From an uncultured Erysipelotrichaceae bacterium (GTDB taxonomy: Bacteria > Bacillota_I > Bacilli_A > Erysipelotrichales > Erysipelotrichaceae), in contig CALVBC010000007.1 in the NCBI GenBank assembly GCA_944325685.1, positions 1-60,850 of the forward strand: DNA of 60,850 nt, written 5' to 3'. How positions within the stretch are numbered: position 1 is the first letter of the stretch; every line of letters begins with the position of its first letter. Shown one piece after another: positions 36,552 to 47,377 of the stretch. Position numbers and translations under genes: made by a program. The notes under the pieces are model-generated. The model did no database searches. It worked only from the letters and a program-made list of their open reading frames with translations, and was not told where the DNA came from.

Positions 36552-37892
36552 ATGGAAGAGAATATTTTTGCCAAATTAGTCAAAGATAATCGCCCTTTAG
36601 CCGATCGGATGCGACCGACGACTTTAGAAGAATTCGTCGGTCAAGAAGATCTAGTCAAAGAAGGTGATCTACTATATACGATGATCAATAACGATCAGAT
36701 ATCATCGATGATCTTTTGGGGACCACCTGGTGTCGGTAAGACCACGCTAGCTAAGATCATCGCTAATCATACCAAGAGCTACTTCTGTACCTTTAGTGCG
36801 GTGACAAGTGGGATCAAAGAGATCAAAGAAGTCATGAAAGAAGCGGAAGTGAGAGCTAAATACGATCAGAGAACGATCGTCTTTGTCGATGAGATCCACC
36901 GTTTCAACAAAGCCCAACAGGATGCCTTTTTGCCTTATGTCGAAAATGGCAGTATCATCCTGATCGGGGCGACGACAGAAAATCCGAGCTTTGAGATCAA
37001 TAATGCGCTTTTATCACGCGTCAAGGTCTTTGTCTTAAAGAGTTTAGATAGCGATGACATCTACAAGATCATCGATCGTGCGATCACGGATGAAAAAGGC
37101 TTTGGCAGTATCAAAGTAAAGATCAGTGATGAAGATAAGATGGCGATCGCTAGCTTTGCCGGTGGCGACGCCCGTTTTGCCCTCAATTCTTTAGAGACGG
37201 TCATCTATAATGCCAAGATCGAAGATGACACCGTCATCGTCGATAAGGAGATCATCAAAAAGGTCTTACAAAGACGAAGTTTGCTTTATGATAAAAAAGG
37301 TGAAGAACACTACAATATCATCAGCGCCCTCCACAAAAGCATGCGCAACAGCGATGTCGATGCCGCGATATATTGGCTAGCGAGGATGCTAGAAGCGGGA
37401 GAAGATCCACTCTATGTCGCACGACGCATCGTCCGCTTTGCCTCGGAAGATATCGGGATGGCTGATAGCCGGGCCTTAGAGATCACGATCGCTGCTTATG
37501 ATGCCTGCCGTTTCTTAGGGATGCCTGAATGCAATGTCCACTTGACTCATGCCGTGACCTATTGTGCCCTAGCTCCTAAATCCAATGCCTTAGAGGTGGC
37601 TTATAATGAAGCTAAAGTCGATGCCTTAAAGACGATCAATGAGCCAGTGCCTTTACATATCCGTAATGCCCCGACTAAGCTCATGGATGAATTAGGTTAT
37701 GGTCAAGGCTATGAATATTCTCATGACTATAAATACCATATGACCGATATGACTTGTCTTCCTGATAAACTACTAGGTCGAAAATACTATCGGCCATCAG
37801 ATCAAGGGTCAGAAGTAAAGGTAAAACACCGTTTAGAACAGATCAAAGAGATCAAAGAGTTAGTCAAAAAGGAAAAGAAAAGTTCGCGCTAG
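36552..37892 (+). CDS. rarA: Replication-associated recombination protein A (AAA+ ATPase)
   Basis: A 446-residue RarA/MgsA/WRNIP1-type clamp-loader-like ATPase acting at stalled forks. It has RPTTLEEFVGQEDLV, Walker A FWGPPGVGKTTLAKI, Walker B IVFVDEIHRFNKAQQD, sensor GATTENPSFEIN and a C-terminal tetramerisation domain (NSDVDAAIYWLARMLEAGEDP). ATG at 36552 is preferred over one at 36537 because homologues start near EENIFAKL. No Shine-Dalgarno is present. Confidence 0.95.
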   Translation: MEENIFAKLVKDNRPLADRMRPTTLEEFVGQEDLVKEGDLLYTMINNDQISSMIFWGPPGVGKTTLAKIIANHTKSYFCTFSAVTSGIKEIKEVMKEAEVRAKYDQRTIVFVDEIHRFNKAQQDAFLPYVENGSIILIGATTENPSFEINNALLSRVKVFVLKSLDSDDIYKIIDRAITDEKGFGSIKVKISDEDKMAIASFAGGDARFALNSLETVIYNAKIEDDTVIVDKEIIKKVLQRRSLLYDKKGEEHYNIISALHKSMRNSDVDAAIYWLARMLEAGEDPLYVARRIVRFASEDIGMADSRALEITIAAYDACRFLGMPECNVHLTHAVTYCALAPKSNALEVAYNEAKVDALKTINEPVPLHIRNAPTKLMDELGYGQGYEYSHDYKYHMTDMTCLPDKLLGRKYYRPSDQGSEVKVKHRLEQIKEIKELVKKEKKSSR

Positions 37893-37902
37893 CGAGCTTT
37901 TT
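37881..37902 (+). terminator. Terminator of rarA
   Basis: Stem AGTTCGC-GCTA-GCGAGCT with one G-T pair, overlapping the rarA stop codon, followed by a T run. Confidence 0.75.
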
Positions 37903-37945
37903 AAAAGGAGCGTATCATGACTTTTATGAGTCTTAGACAAGATAT

Positions 37946-39139
37946 CTAGATATCATCATAGGTGGTCTTCTCGGTGATCGTAAGGTCCTTTTTCTTAAGG
38001 TTTGCCCCGGTGACATCAGATATGAACATATAAAGACAAGCGGTAAGTGGCACAGCGATAAGCATCCCAAAAGGTCCAAAGATCCCACCGAAGAAAAAGA
38101 CGGAAACTAAGATCCATACAGCGTGCAAGCCCGTCGCATTACCCATGATCTTCGGATAGATGAGATTGCCATCGACATTCTGGACGACCTGATAGATGAT
38201 AAAGAAGACCAGCGCTTTGATCGGGTCGACAGATAATAGTAAGATGATCGCGATGATCGTGATCGCTAAAGCACCAAAGTATGGGATAAAGACCGCTATC
38301 GCACACATCGATGCGATCAACATGACATATGGGACATCGAAGATCTTAAGGGTGATATACATCAAGACCCCAACGATGATCATCTCGATGAATTTGCCAC
38401 CGACAAATTGCTTAAAGATATCATCGGTTTGCGATAGATAATACAAAGCCCTTTTAGCGATATCCTTAGGTAAGATGGCAAATAGGAGCTTTTTCCCCTG
38501 TCTTATAAAGGTCTCCTTTGAGCCTAGTAGATACAGACAGACAAAGAAGCCGATGATGATATTGAAAAGAGTACCACCAATGCTGATAAGTTGTGTGATC
38601 GTACCTGTTCCAGTACCGACTAAAAGATCAGTGACCATCGAAAAAAGCGAGGCATAGCTGATACCGAAATTATTCAAAAAGGCTTCAAGGTCAAGGTCAT
38701 TGAGCGAGGCAAGATCGATATTTAGATAAGCTAATAGTGCTTCGATATTAGTGACCAAAGATGAAAAGAGATTACCGAGATTAGATATGATCCTGATGAT
38801 CGAATCAAAGGTCTCTGGTACGATGATCATAAAGATGATCGTCACAAATAAAGCCACAATGATCACAGCCAAAAAGATAGCTATCCCCCGGTGATGCCTT
38901 TTGATAAAAGAGGTATCTTTTAAATACTTATCAAAAAGACCTTCGATAAAACTCATCGGGATATTGATAAGAAAAGCCATGATGATGCCATAGAAAAAGA
39001 CATTGACATAACCCAAAAGCCGTTTGACGGTATCGACGATCGGCCAAAAATTCTCTACCAATAAGATCACCAATCCCGCAAAAGCAATGAGGATCAACCA
39101 CGATCTGATCTTGACTAGTTCATCTTTAAACTTATTCAT
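37946..39139 (-). CDS. AI-2E family transporter, copy 2
   Basis: A 397-residue paralogue of the gene at 15818, with the same landmarks (FIPYFGALAITIIAIILL, VVQNVDGNLIYPKIMG, FFFGGIFGPFGMLIAVPL). It is 13 nt after glpK. The gap holds TATAAT ending 6 nt before ATG and no ribosome binding site, so it may be read both from upstream and from its own leaderless promoter. The substrate is unknown. Confidence 0.88.
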   Translation of the reverse strand: MNKFKDELVKIRSWLILIAFAGLVILLVENFWPIVDTVKRLLGYVNVFFYGIIMAFLINIPMSFIEGLFDKYLKDTSFIKRHHRGIAIFLAVIIVALFVTIIFMIIVPETFDSIIRIISNLGNLFSSLVTNIEALLAYLNIDLASLNDLDLEAFLNNFGISYASLFSMVTDLLVGTGTGTITQLISIGGTLFNIIIGFFVCLYLLGSKETFIRQGKKLLFAILPKDIAKRALYYLSQTDDIFKQFVGGKFIEMIIVGVLMYITLKIFDVPYVMLIASMCAIAVFIPYFGALAITIIAIILLLSVDPIKALVFFIIYQVVQNVDGNLIYPKIMGNATGLHAVWILVSVFFFGGIFGPFGMLIAVPLTACLYMFISDVTGANLKKKDLTITEKTTYDDI

Positions 39140-39145
39140 GCTTCA

Positions 39146-39151
39146 ATTATA
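39146..39151 (-). promoter_or_regulatory. -10 box of AI-2E-family gene 2, leaderless geometry
   Basis: TATAAT in the 13-nt glpK gap, 6 nt before ATG 39139. A TTGCCT lies 18 nt upstream, inside glpK. Confidence 0.5.
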
Positions 39152-39152
39152 C

Positions 39153-40631
39153 CTATTTATCTTCACTATAGGCAAATCGTTTTGTCGCTAAAAGCGCATT
39201 TGTCCACCGCTTATATAAAGCATCGATATCATCATCTGCATTTGGCACAAAGATGGTCTCATCATCGCTTTTAAAGTCGTCCATCTGATAAAAGCCACAA
39301 GCTAGTCCAGCGAAGCGGGCAGCGCCTAAAGCTGTCGCCTCGTTGATATTCGGTCGATGGACATCGATACCTAAAAGATCGCTTTGGAATTGAAGCAGGA
39401 AATCATTGGCGCTAGCTCCACCATCCACTTTGAGCATCTTGATCTTCGTCTTAGTCTCCTCTTCGATCACATCGATGAGATCTTTGACTTGAAAAGCCAT
39501 CGCTTCAAGGGCAGCTCTAGCGATGTGTTCTCTTTTGGTGCCTCTAGTAAGACCAAAGATCGTCCCTCGACACATATCATCCCAATATGGTGCCCCAAGG
39601 CCGACAAAGGCTGGTACGATGGTGATACCACCATCATCCTTGACGCTTTTTGCCATCGCTTCTGTTTCCCTAGCTGAATCGATGATCTTTAAGCCATCAC
39701 GTAGCCACTGGATAAGACTACCCGATACAAAGATGCTGCCCTCTAAAGCATAGTCGACCTTATGATCGATCGACCAAGCGATCGTTGATAATAGACCTTT
39801 TTTAGAGATGACAAGATCATCTTTGGTATTGACTAAGATAAAGCCACCGGTGCCATAGGTATTTTTGATATCACCCTTTTTAAAACAGGATTCACCAAAT
39901 AGGGCTGCTTGTTGGTCACCAACTAGGGCCATGATCGGGCAGGCGATATTGAAAAAGTTATTTGGATCAGTATAGCCAAATAAGCCACTTGTATCTTTTA
40001 CTTCCGGTAATATATGCATCGGTACGCCAAATAGGTCACATAGCTCTTTATCCCACTTGCATGTATGGATATCAAAAAGCGAGGTCCTTGATGCATTGGT
40101 GACATCAGTCGCATGGACCTTACCACCGCTTAGCTTCCAAAGTAGCCAAGTATCGATGGTCCCAAATAAGAGATCAGTATCATCCTTGATCACATTTTCA
40201 TATAACCACTGGATCTTTGAGGCACTGAAATAAGGATCTAAGATAAGACCGGTCTTTTCTAAGACCAGCTTTTCATGACCTAGTTCTTTGTGTCTGGCGA
40301 TGATCTTTTCCGTCTGCCTTGATTGCCAAATGATCGCATTGTAGATCGGGATCCCGGTCTTTTTATCCCACATGACTGTCGTCTCCCTTTGATTGGTGAT
40401 ACCGATCGCTAAGATATCCTTAGGATCGATATGCGTCTTTTGGAATAATTGACCAAGACAGTAGATGACAGAAAGATAGATCTCATTGGCATCTGCTTCG
40501 ACCCAACCATCATGCGGATAATATGTTGCTACTTCTTTTTGTGCGCTAGCGATCATCTTTTGGTCTTGATCAAAGATGATCATCCTAGTACTTGTCGTAC
40601 CCTGATCGATCGCAAGGATGTACTTAGTCAT
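39153..40631 (-). CDS. glpK: Glycerol kinase
   Basis: GlpK phosphorylates glycerol to sn-glycerol-3-P. The 492 residues contain ILAIDQGTTSTRMIIFD, AIGITNQRETTVMWD, VGDQQAALFGESCF, KNTYGTGGFILVNT and VDGGASANDFLLQFQ. The activation-loop segment reads LFGYTDPNNFFNIACPIM; the histidine phosphorylated by HPr in Enterococcus-type GlpK (context YHF, as I recall) is not there. GGGAGGTC precedes ATG. It begins 10 nt after rlmH, so it may belong to the yybS-rlmH transcript. Confidence 0.95.
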   Translation of the reverse strand: MTKYILAIDQGTTSTRMIIFDQDQKMIASAQKEVATYYPHDGWVEADANEIYLSVIYCLGQLFQKTHIDPKDILAIGITNQRETTVMWDKKTGIPIYNAIIWQSRQTEKIIARHKELGHEKLVLEKTGLILDPYFSASKIQWLYENVIKDDTDLLFGTIDTWLLWKLSGGKVHATDVTNASRTSLFDIHTCKWDKELCDLFGVPMHILPEVKDTSGLFGYTDPNNFFNIACPIMALVGDQQAALFGESCFKKGDIKNTYGTGGFILVNTKDDLVISKKGLLSTIAWSIDHKVDYALEGSIFVSGSLIQWLRDGLKIIDSARETEAMAKSVKDDGGITIVPAFVGLGAPYWDDMCRGTIFGLTRGTKREHIARAALEAMAFQVKDLIDVIEEETKTKIKMLKVDGGASANDFLLQFQSDLLGIDVHRPNINEATALGAARFAGLACGFYQMDDFKSDDETIFVPNADDDIDALYKRWTNALLATKRFAYSEDK

Positions 40632-40641
40632 ATTGACCTCC

Positions 40642-41103
40642 CTATTTGTGATAAGTTTCGTTATGTAATATCTTAAATCCCCGATAGATCTGTTCTAAGA
40701 TGATGAGCCTTGTCATCTGATGTAAGAAAGTCATATCGGATAATTTCAAAAGGCGATCAGCTCTTTGTATCACCGCTTTTGATAGACCTAAAGAGCCACC
40801 GATCACAAAGGCAATGTTTTTGGTGGCTAAGGTATCATCGATAAACTTCGCAAAAGCGATAGAATCCATCATCTTGCCTTTAAGATCTAAACAGACGACA
40901 TGATCTTGATCGCTTATCTTAGCCAAGATCCTTTCACCTTCTTTGTCTTTGATATGATCGCTTGAATCATTTGTGGTGATCGCTTCATCTTTGACTTCGA
41001 TGATCTCGATCTTGTGGTAGCGATCGATCCTTTTTGTATAGTCATCACAGAGCGCTTTGAGCTCTTGTGCTTTGATCTTACCGACGGCGATGATCTTGAT
41101 CAT
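40642..41103 (-). CDS. rlmH: 23S rRNA (pseudouridine1915-N3)-methyltransferase
   Basis: A 153-residue SPOUT methyltransferase. MIKIIAVGKIK, the SAM knot segment NIAFVIGGSLGLSKAV, and the C-terminal MTFLHQMTRLIILEQIYRGF with the terminal NETYHK are diagnostic. It modifies helix 69 of 23S rRNA. It overlaps htrA by 4 bp, a neighbourhood common in Bacillota. Confidence 0.95.
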   Translation of the reverse strand: MIKIIAVGKIKAQELKALCDDYTKRIDRYHKIEIIEVKDEAITTNDSSDHIKDKEGERILAKISDQDHVVCLDLKGKMMDSIAFAKFIDDTLATKNIAFVIGGSLGLSKAVIQRADRLLKLSDMTFLHQMTRLIILEQIYRGFKILHNETYHK

Positions 41104-42155
41104 TCGATCACGCTTTCTAAGGTCGCTTCTTCATTTCCTTGTCTGATGACGACATTGATCGTTGACCCTTGAGCGTATTCTTGATCGATCATATCTTCGA
41201 TCCTTACCATATCCTGATCTCTGATCGCTAATATGATATCGCCGCTCCTTAAACCTAAGCTTTCACCAAGAAAACCGTTTTTAACTTCTTCGACTAAAAG
41301 ACCGTGATCTAAACTAAGGTCGATATTCAAAGCTGCTTTTTGATAATTGGTGAGCTCTGTGATCGGTGTCACCTTGATACCAAGATCGTTTTTGGTCACA
41401 GACCCACTTTCGATGATCTCATCGACCACTAAACGCAATTCATGGCTTGGCAAAGAAAAGCTTAGGCCGTCACTATCAGATATGCTGACGCTCAAGGTGT
41501 TAAGACCGACTAATTCCCCCGCCATATTGATGATCGGACCACCGGAATTACCGGCGTTTAGATCGACATCGCTTTGGATCATATCGATAAAATACGACCG
41601 ATCGTCGATATTAAGATCAAGTGTCCGCATCGGACTTGATACGATACCAAAGGTCAAAGAAGCTCGATATTCACTGCTCAAAGGACTACCGACCGCAACG
41701 ACAAATTCACCTGCTTCAAGAAGCCTAGAATCACCAAAGGCGATCGGATCGATGGTATATTGGCTTTCAAAGATGAGTACTGCCACATCTAATATCGGAT
41801 CAAAGCCGACAAGCGAAAGCTCGATCCGTTGATAATTATCTAAAGAGGCATGATAGCTATCAGCCATTTCGATCAAATGGTAGTTAGTCACGATATATAC
41901 CGTGTCATCTACTTGCCGGTATATGATACCACTACCTAAGGTATTTTCCGTCTCGATCGTAACTATCGATGATCTGACATCATCATAGATCGCTGTCAGA
42001 TCAGTTGAAAAACCATTGACCTCATTTTGGATGACCGTTGTCTGGACACCGTTTTCAACTGTGACATTATCCCTTTGATATAAGATCACTGATAAGATGA
42101 CATTCCAGATCACAAGGATACCGATAAAGATCCATAAAGCTCGATTTCGCATCAT
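41100..42155 (-). CDS. HtrA/DegP-type serine protease, membrane anchored
   Basis: A 351-residue S1C protease. One N-terminal helix (ALWIFIGILVIWNVILSVIL) anchors it outside the membrane. The triad is H93 (IVTNYHLIE), D123 (DPILDVAVLIF) and S204 (AGNSGGP), and a PDZ domain follows at about 255-350 (GLLVEEVKNGFLGESLGLRSGDIIL). It is coupled by 4-bp overlaps to the M23 gene upstream and rlmH downstream. Confidence 0.93.
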   Translation of the reverse strand: MMRNRALWIFIGILVIWNVILSVILYQRDNVTVENGVQTTVIQNEVNGFSTDLTAIYDDVRSSIVTIETENTLGSGIIYRQVDDTVYIVTNYHLIEMADSYHASLDNYQRIELSLVGFDPILDVAVLIFESQYTIDPIAFGDSRLLEAGEFVVAVGSPLSSEYRASLTFGIVSSPMRTLDLNIDDRSYFIDMIQSDVDLNAGNSGGPIINMAGELVGLNTLSVSISDSDGLSFSLPSHELRLVVDEIIESGSVTKNDLGIKVTPITELTNYQKAALNIDLSLDHGLLVEEVKNGFLGESLGLRSGDIILAIRDQDMVRIEDMIDQEYAQGSTINVVIRQGNEEATLESVIE

Positions 42156-43660
42156 GATATCGCCTCACAATTCATATAGATACAAGGATTGATCCTCACA
42201 TCGTCAAGTCTTAATTCAAAATGGACATGGACACCATAGGCAAGACCAGTCGAACCCATCGTACCAAGCTCATCACCTTTCATGACCGTATCACCGATAT
42301 CGACGATCGCTGGTTCTACTAAGTGACCATAATAGGTCTTAAAGCCGTTTTGATGGTCGATGACGATATAGTTACCACTGATACTATCGTAGGATTTTTC
42401 GATGACGACACCATTATCAGCGGCATATAATGTTGCATAGCGTTCATATCGATTGATGAGGTCTAAGGCATAGTGACCACTATAACCAAGCCATCCATTA
42501 CTGATGTGGGCATTTTCCACTGGCCATCTAAAGCTACCGGTACCTACATCTGGTTTTTGTTGGGCACCGACGGCGACGATACCTTGGATCGGCTGAGTGA
42601 TGATCGACCTTGATACTTCATGACCAGTCATCAAGACCCCATTGATCCACGTCTCTTCATAAAGCGTATATGAACTACCTGTCTGTTCCTCTTGGATCGT
42701 CTGCATCGAACCGACATATAGTTCACTATCCTCTAAGACGATGGTCTGCTCTGGATAGACATCTTCTAAACGAAGGCTCTCTTTGGTGACGATGACGGTG
42801 ATCGGCGAAGTGAAGTAGGTGACATTTAAGACCATCCCTGGTGTCAAGATCTGATCGACCGAGAAGATCTGATTAGGATTTAACATCATGATCTGCTCTG
42901 GTGACATATCGCCATTGAAGTAACCGACACCTTGTAATGTATCCCCTTCTTGGACAGTGTAGAAATCACGATCGACATTATCACCATAACAGAAATATTC
43001 ATATACTTCATCAGCATCCATCATGATACCACGGACCTTAGCGACGCCAGTATGAGTGGTGATCGTTTCAACGATCCGATAACCGATCGAGCGATCACCG
43101 ACCTCCGTCATCTCATCAAGGACACTTGAAGATGATAGAGCTGTCCTTTCACTTTCGGATATAAAATTATTCAAAAAACGCGATATTGCTTCTTCAAAAT
43201 CGGCCATATCCGCAACATAGATCGTCGCATAGACACCTTCATCAGTCGAAAAGTCGATGATATTTGTCATGATGCCAAAGGCATCACGTTCTAAAAGGTG
43301 GTCAAATATCTCGTCATCGATATCTTCTACTTCATAATAGGCGATCTCTTTAGCCATATAATAATCACCTGCCAAAGCCATATATGTATTAGGGTAATCA
43401 CTGGCATATTCGCTTTGATAAAGCTCTTCAAGCTTTTGATCAAAGGCTTCTTTATCACTTATGATCCCGACGAGTTCTCCACCATCATAGACCCTATAAT
43501 ACTCATGTGCAGTATCACCATAAGATAAGATCGTCTGTGGTATCTTACCATTTAATTCACCAGTCACGCTTAAAACAGATGCATCATTTGATGATCCTAA
43601 TAATAAGACGATGATGACGCTGATGACAGCTGATATAGCAACAGTCAGGATATTTTTCAC
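42152..43660 (-). CDS. LysM/M23 family cell-wall metallopeptidase
   Basis: A 502-residue exported protein. An N-terminal hydrophobic helix (ILTVAISAVISVIIVLLLG) is followed by about 200 residues of unassigned extracytoplasmic sequence, a LysM domain (YTVQEGDTLQGVGYFNGD) and a C-terminal M23 domain. Zn ligands are GHYALD and HVHFEL, with YGHL in between. It probably cuts peptide bridges of peptidoglycan. The start is GTG within the dnaB stop (GTGA). Confidence 0.9.
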   Translation of the reverse strand: MKNILTVAISAVISVIIVLLLGSSNDASVLSVTGELNGKIPQTILSYGDTAHEYYRVYDGGELVGIISDKEAFDQKLEELYQSEYASDYPNTYMALAGDYYMAKEIAYYEVEDIDDEIFDHLLERDAFGIMTNIIDFSTDEGVYATIYVADMADFEEAISRFLNNFISESERTALSSSSVLDEMTEVGDRSIGYRIVETITTHTGVAKVRGIMMDADEVYEYFCYGDNVDRDFYTVQEGDTLQGVGYFNGDMSPEQIMMLNPNQIFSVDQILTPGMVLNVTYFTSPITVIVTKESLRLEDVYPEQTIVLEDSELYVGSMQTIQEEQTGSSYTLYEETWINGVLMTGHEVSRSIITQPIQGIVAVGAQQKPDVGTGSFRWPVENAHISNGWLGYSGHYALDLINRYERYATLYAADNGVVIEKSYDSISGNYIVIDHQNGFKTYYGHLVEPAIVDIGDTVMKGDELGTMGSTGLAYGVHVHFELRLDDVRINPCIYMNCEAIS

Positions 43661-44997
43661 TTATCTTGTCCTCTTTGTAAGCCATAGAAACAGTTTGTAT
43701 CTCTTTCAAAACCTAATTTGACGATACCGGTTGGACCATTACGGTGTTTAGCTAGATTGACTTCGACTTCTTCAACTTTAGGTCGATCTTCACTTTGTTT
43801 ATAGTATTCTTCACGGTACAAAAACATGACTAAGTCCGCATCCTGCTCGATCGAACCCGATTCACGAAGGTCACTTAGCATCGGTCTTTTATCAGCTCTG
43901 GTCTCAACTGAACGCGATAACTGTGACAAAGCGATAACAGGCACTTCTAATTCCCTAGCTAGAGCTTTTAAGCGCCTTGATATTTCCGATACTTCCTGTT
44001 GTCTTGATTCAGCTTTGCCATTGCCTTGGATCAGTTGCATGTAGTCGATGATGATAAGGGCTAAGCCATGTTGGTTTTTAAGGGCCCTGCTTTTAGCGAA
44101 GATCTCACTGACTTTGATGCCTGGCGTATCATCGATAAAGAACTGTTGTCTTTTTAATTCATTGACCGCTTCATTGAGATCAGACCACTCCTTGTCGGAT
44201 AGTTTACCCGTCCTGAGCTTTTGACCATCGATCTTGCTTTTGGCCATAAGCATACGCAATGCCAATTGATCATAAGGCATCTCAAGCGAGAAGATAGCTA
44301 CTGCACCACTTGATACCGCTGCTGTGTTCATCGCGATATTAAGGGCGAAAGCTGATTTACCAACTGATGGACGAGCAGCCAAGATGATGAGGTCACCTCT
44401 TTGAAAACCGGTCGTCATGACATCAAGATCACTGTATAAGGTCTTGATACCCGTTACTGTATCACCTAGTTCAGATATCCTTTGGATCTTCTGCAAGGTC
44501 TCATCAAAGATCTCACTGCTGCTTTTGAATTCACTGTAAGCACGACTCCTAGTGATATCTAAGATCTTGCGTTCAGCTTGGTCGAGCAGATCTTCGATAT
44601 CGATACTGCCATCATAGCCATCTTGAGCGATCGTATTGGCGACGTTTATGATCTTCCTTGCATAGGATTTATTCTTGATGATCTTGATGTATTCTTTGGT
44701 ATTAGCACTAGAGATGACTTTATCGGATAGCGATAGTAAAAAATCGACTCCGCCAACTTGATCGAGATAATCATAGTCGGCAAGCCGTGACTTTAAAGAG
44801 GTGACATCGATCGCCTCTTTTTTCTCATGCATCGTATACATGATACTGTAGATCTTTCGGTGCTTATCGAAATAGAAGTCATCGCTTTGGATATTGGCTT
44901 CGATCGCTAAGCGCATCGCATCATCGTATACGAGGATATTACCTAATAAGGACTCTTCGGCCCCTAGGTCATATGGCATCACTCTATCTGGCATCAT
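43657..44997 (-). CDS. dnaB: Replicative DNA helicase
   Basis: DnaB/DnaC-type hexameric helicase of 446 residues. The N-terminal domain ([18 protein letters not shown]) is followed by a RecA-like C-terminal domain with Walker [15 protein letters not shown], Walker [15 protein letters not shown] and the arginine-finger region [21 protein letters not shown]. It overlaps rplI by 4 bp, matching the conserved rplI-dnaB pair of Bacillota. Confidence 0.97.
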   Translation of the reverse strand: MMPDRVMPYDLGAEESLLGNILVYDDAMRLAIEANIQSDDFYFDKHRKIYSIMYTMHEKKEAIDVTSLKSRLADYDYLDQVGGVDFLLSLSDKVISSANTKEYIKIIKNKSYARKIINVANTIAQDGYDGSIDIEDLLDQAERKILDITRSRAYSEFKSSSEIFDETLQKIQRISELGDTVTGIKTLYSDLDVMTTGFQRGDLIILAARPSVGKSAFALNIAMNTAAVSSGAVAIFSLEMPYDQLALRMLMAKSKIDGQKLRTGKLSDKEWSDLNEAVNELKRQQFFIDDTPGIKVSEIFAKSRALKNQHGLALIIIDYMQLIQGNGKAESRQQEVSEISRRLKALARELEVPVIALSQLSRSVETRADKRPMLSDLRESGSIEQDADLVMFLYREEYYKQSEDRPKVEEVEVNLAKHRNGPTGIVKLGFERDTNCFYGLQRGQDK

Positions 44998-45431
44998 TCC
45001 TCCAATTGGACACGGATCGTGGCGATCACGCCTTTATGCAGTTCGATCCGGATATTTGTAAAACCTAAGGTCGTGATCGGATCATTGTCGATGATCTTGC
45101 GTTTGTCGATCGTATAACCTTGTGTTTTTAAAGCTTCGTGGATCTGCTTGGTCGATACTGAATTGAAGACCTTGCCGTTTTTGACATTGACCTTGAATTT
45201 GAAGACCTTGGTCGCTAACTCCTTTTTTAATCCTTCAGCTTTAGCTACCTCTTGGGCTTCCTTAGCATCTGCTTCCGCTTTTTGTTTATTTAGGACTTTG
45301 AGGCTGTCATCACTAGCTTGGACAGCTAGTTTACGCATCAGTAAGAAGTTACGTGCATAACCGTCACTGACCTCTTTGACTTCCCCTTTTTTACCAACAT
45401 TTTTAACATCTTGTAGTAGGATGACTTTCAT
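44994..45431 (-). CDS. rplI: Ribosomal protein L9
   Basis: L9 of 145 residues: the N-terminal rRNA-binding domain [20 protein letters not shown] with [13 protein letters not shown], a long connecting helix (about 45-75) and a C-terminal domain. It lies 2 nt after gdpP. GGAGAG precedes ATG inside gdpP. Confidence 0.97.
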   Translation of the reverse strand: MKVILLQDVKNVGKKGEVKEVSDGYARNFLLMRKLAVQASDDSLKVLNKQKAEADAKEAQEVAKAEGLKKELATKVFKFKVNVKNGKVFNSVSTKQIHEALKTQGYTIDKRKIIDNDPITTLGFTNIRIELHKGVIATIRVQLEE

Positions 45432-45433
45432 TT

Positions 45434-47377
45434 TTAATTCTCTCCTTGTAAATATCCTTCGATCGCTTCATGAAGTTCTCCTTCAAGTTCACTGATCGAT
45501 CTATCTTTGACTTGTAGACCAGCAGCCGTCATATGGCCACCACCGTTCATCTTCTCCATGACCATCTGGACATTGAAGCCGTCTTTCGATCTTGCGCTGA
45601 TCGCCACTTCATCTTTACTGATACTAGCGATGACGAAGACCGCTTTGATCCCGATCGTCTGTAACATCGTATCGCTGGCTTGCGAGATGATCGAACGTGG
45701 ATAGATATCTGCATCGCCTTTAGCGATGATGATCCCATCTTTATAGATATATGACGATCTGATGAGCTTAGAGCGCTTTAAGACTAACTCATATGGTTCT
45801 TCATTGAACTTTTCAACAAGCATTGGATCTGCCCCATACTGCCTTAAGGTCTTTAAGACTTCAAAGGTCCTAGCCCCAGTCCTGACCCTAAAGCGATTGG
45901 TATCGATGAGGACACCAAGATACATAAGACTAGCTTCGATCGGGGTGATCGATACTCGACCCATGAGATATGGTATGAACTCACATACGAGCTCACAAGT
46001 CGAAGAAGCACTAGCTTCGATATAAGTTAAGATCGGATTAGTATCAAAGTCAGCCATCCGACGATGGTGATCGATGATGACGATGCGTTTAGCCTCTTTG
46101 AGTAATTCCTTACCATTTGATTGCGCGGCGCTATGGTGATCGACCATGATGACAAGTGAATTTTGATCTAAGTGATTGATCGCTTCATTGATGCTTACCA
46201 AGTGGTGACGCTCATTGAAGTTATCTTCGTTCTGCTTGATCGCATCCGCGACCCTAGCTTCGATACCACCGGTCTTATAGATGACATAAGCCTCCTTTTT
46301 AAAGCTTTGGACGATATCTGCCATCAAGATGGCACTACCGACACAGTCAGCATCCGCATCGAGATGGCCACAGATGATGACATTGCTCGAACGGTTGATC
46401 AGATCTTTGAGCGTGTTGGTCATGACTCTGACTTGGACCTTGCTCGATTTCTCTTTAGCTTCTGATGTACCACCAAAGTAGACGACATCTTCCCCTACTT
46501 TACGGACTGCTACTTGGTCACCACCTCTAGTCTGGGCAAGATCTAAAAGGCTTGTCGCTACTTCATCGAGCTCTTTTAAGTCACTGCTGCCTCTAGCGAA
46601 TGACATCGATAAGGTCACCGGTACTTTTAGGTCTCTTGCGACCTTTCTTTCCATATTCAAGACGCTAAAGCGATCATCCGCTAAACGGTGATAGATCTTC
46701 TCATTCAACACCAAGAATAAGCGGTGATTGCGCAAGGTCTTATAGGTGACCCCATATTTTTTGAGATATTCTAAGACCGGTAATTTAAGGTCATTGCTTA
46801 GACTTGAGATATCCTCATCAGAAGCGATGAGATCATCGAGGTTATCAAAATTGATCAGACCAAATACCGGTGCTTCACTGGCGATCTTCTCTTGGAGGTC
46901 ATAATTGACCGTGATGTCTTTAAAGAATAATACCGAAGCATCATCTTTTTTAGTAACCTCGTATTTATGCTCATTGATGATCACGACGATCCTTTCAAGA
47001 TCGCCATTTAAGATATCACCTAACTCCGGGATCCAAGCTAAAAGCTTTTGCCCGATGACATCGATATCCCTTTCTTTAAAAAGCGTACTAGTCCAAGTCA
47101 CCTCATGGTTTTCGTTATAGACGATCATCCCAACTTGGGCAAGCTCGATCGCTTCATCGATCGAACGGTCAAGTTCAACTTCACTGTAACGGTCGGTATC
47201 TTTACGCCATTTATTGATAAAGATAAAAGAAGCCACCAAAACAAAGACACAGACGCCATAGACGATGACCATCGCGATGACGTTGATATCAAATAACCAA
47301 TATAGGGCAAAGATCACCAGTCCTAATAGGACCATGATCAAGCTCATAGTGATGATAAAATTGCGTATATTTTTCAT
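45434..47377 (-). CDS. gdpP: Cyclic-di-AMP phosphodiesterase GdpP (YybT)
   Basis: A 647-residue membrane phosphodiesterase that hydrolyses c-di-AMP. Two N-terminal transmembrane helices are followed by a PAS-like region, a degenerate GGDEF domain ([15 protein letters not shown]) and a DHH/DHHA1 module ([40 protein letters not shown], and [12 protein letters not shown]). It overlaps yybS by 4 bp. It links cell-wall and osmotic signalling to the replication/ribosome genes in this operon. Confidence 0.96.
   Translation of the reverse strand: MKNIRNFIITMSLIMVLLGLVIFALYWLFDINVIAMVIVYGVCVFVLVASFIFINKWRKDTDRYSEVELDRSIDEAIELAQVGMIVYNENHEVTWTSTLFKERDIDVIGQKLLAWIPELGDILNGDLERIVVIINEHKYEVTKKDDASVLFFKDITVNYDLQEKIASEAPVFGLINFDNLDDLIASDEDISSLSNDLKLPVLEYLKKYGVTYKTLRNHRLFLVLNEKIYHRLADDRFSVLNMERKVARDLKVPVTLSMSFARGSSDLKELDEVATSLLDLAQTRGGDQVAVRKVGEDVVYFGGTSEAKEKSSKVQVRVMTNTLKDLINRSSNVIICGHLDADADCVGSAILMADIVQSFKKEAYVIYKTGGIEARVADAIKQNEDNFNERHHLVSINEAINHLDQNSLVIMVDHHSAAQSNGKELLKEAKRIVIIDHHRRMADFDTNPILTYIEASASSTCELVCEFIPYLMGRVSITPIEASLMYLGVLIDTNRFRVRTGARTFEVLKTLRQYGADPMLVEKFNEEPYELVLKRSKLIRSSYIYKDGIIIAKGDADIYPRSIISQASDTMLQTIGIKAVFVIASISKDEVAISARSKDGFNVQMVMEKMNGGGHMTAAGLQVKDRSISELEGELHEAIEGYLQGEN

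Noticed and set aside
37916-37954. 10-codon frame with good ribosome binding site after rarA, next to the 14-bp palindrome at 37941-37954
   Set aside because: It lies after the rarA terminator, is too short, and overlaps the end of the opposite gene. The palindrome is probably chance in a genome rich in GATATC-like words.
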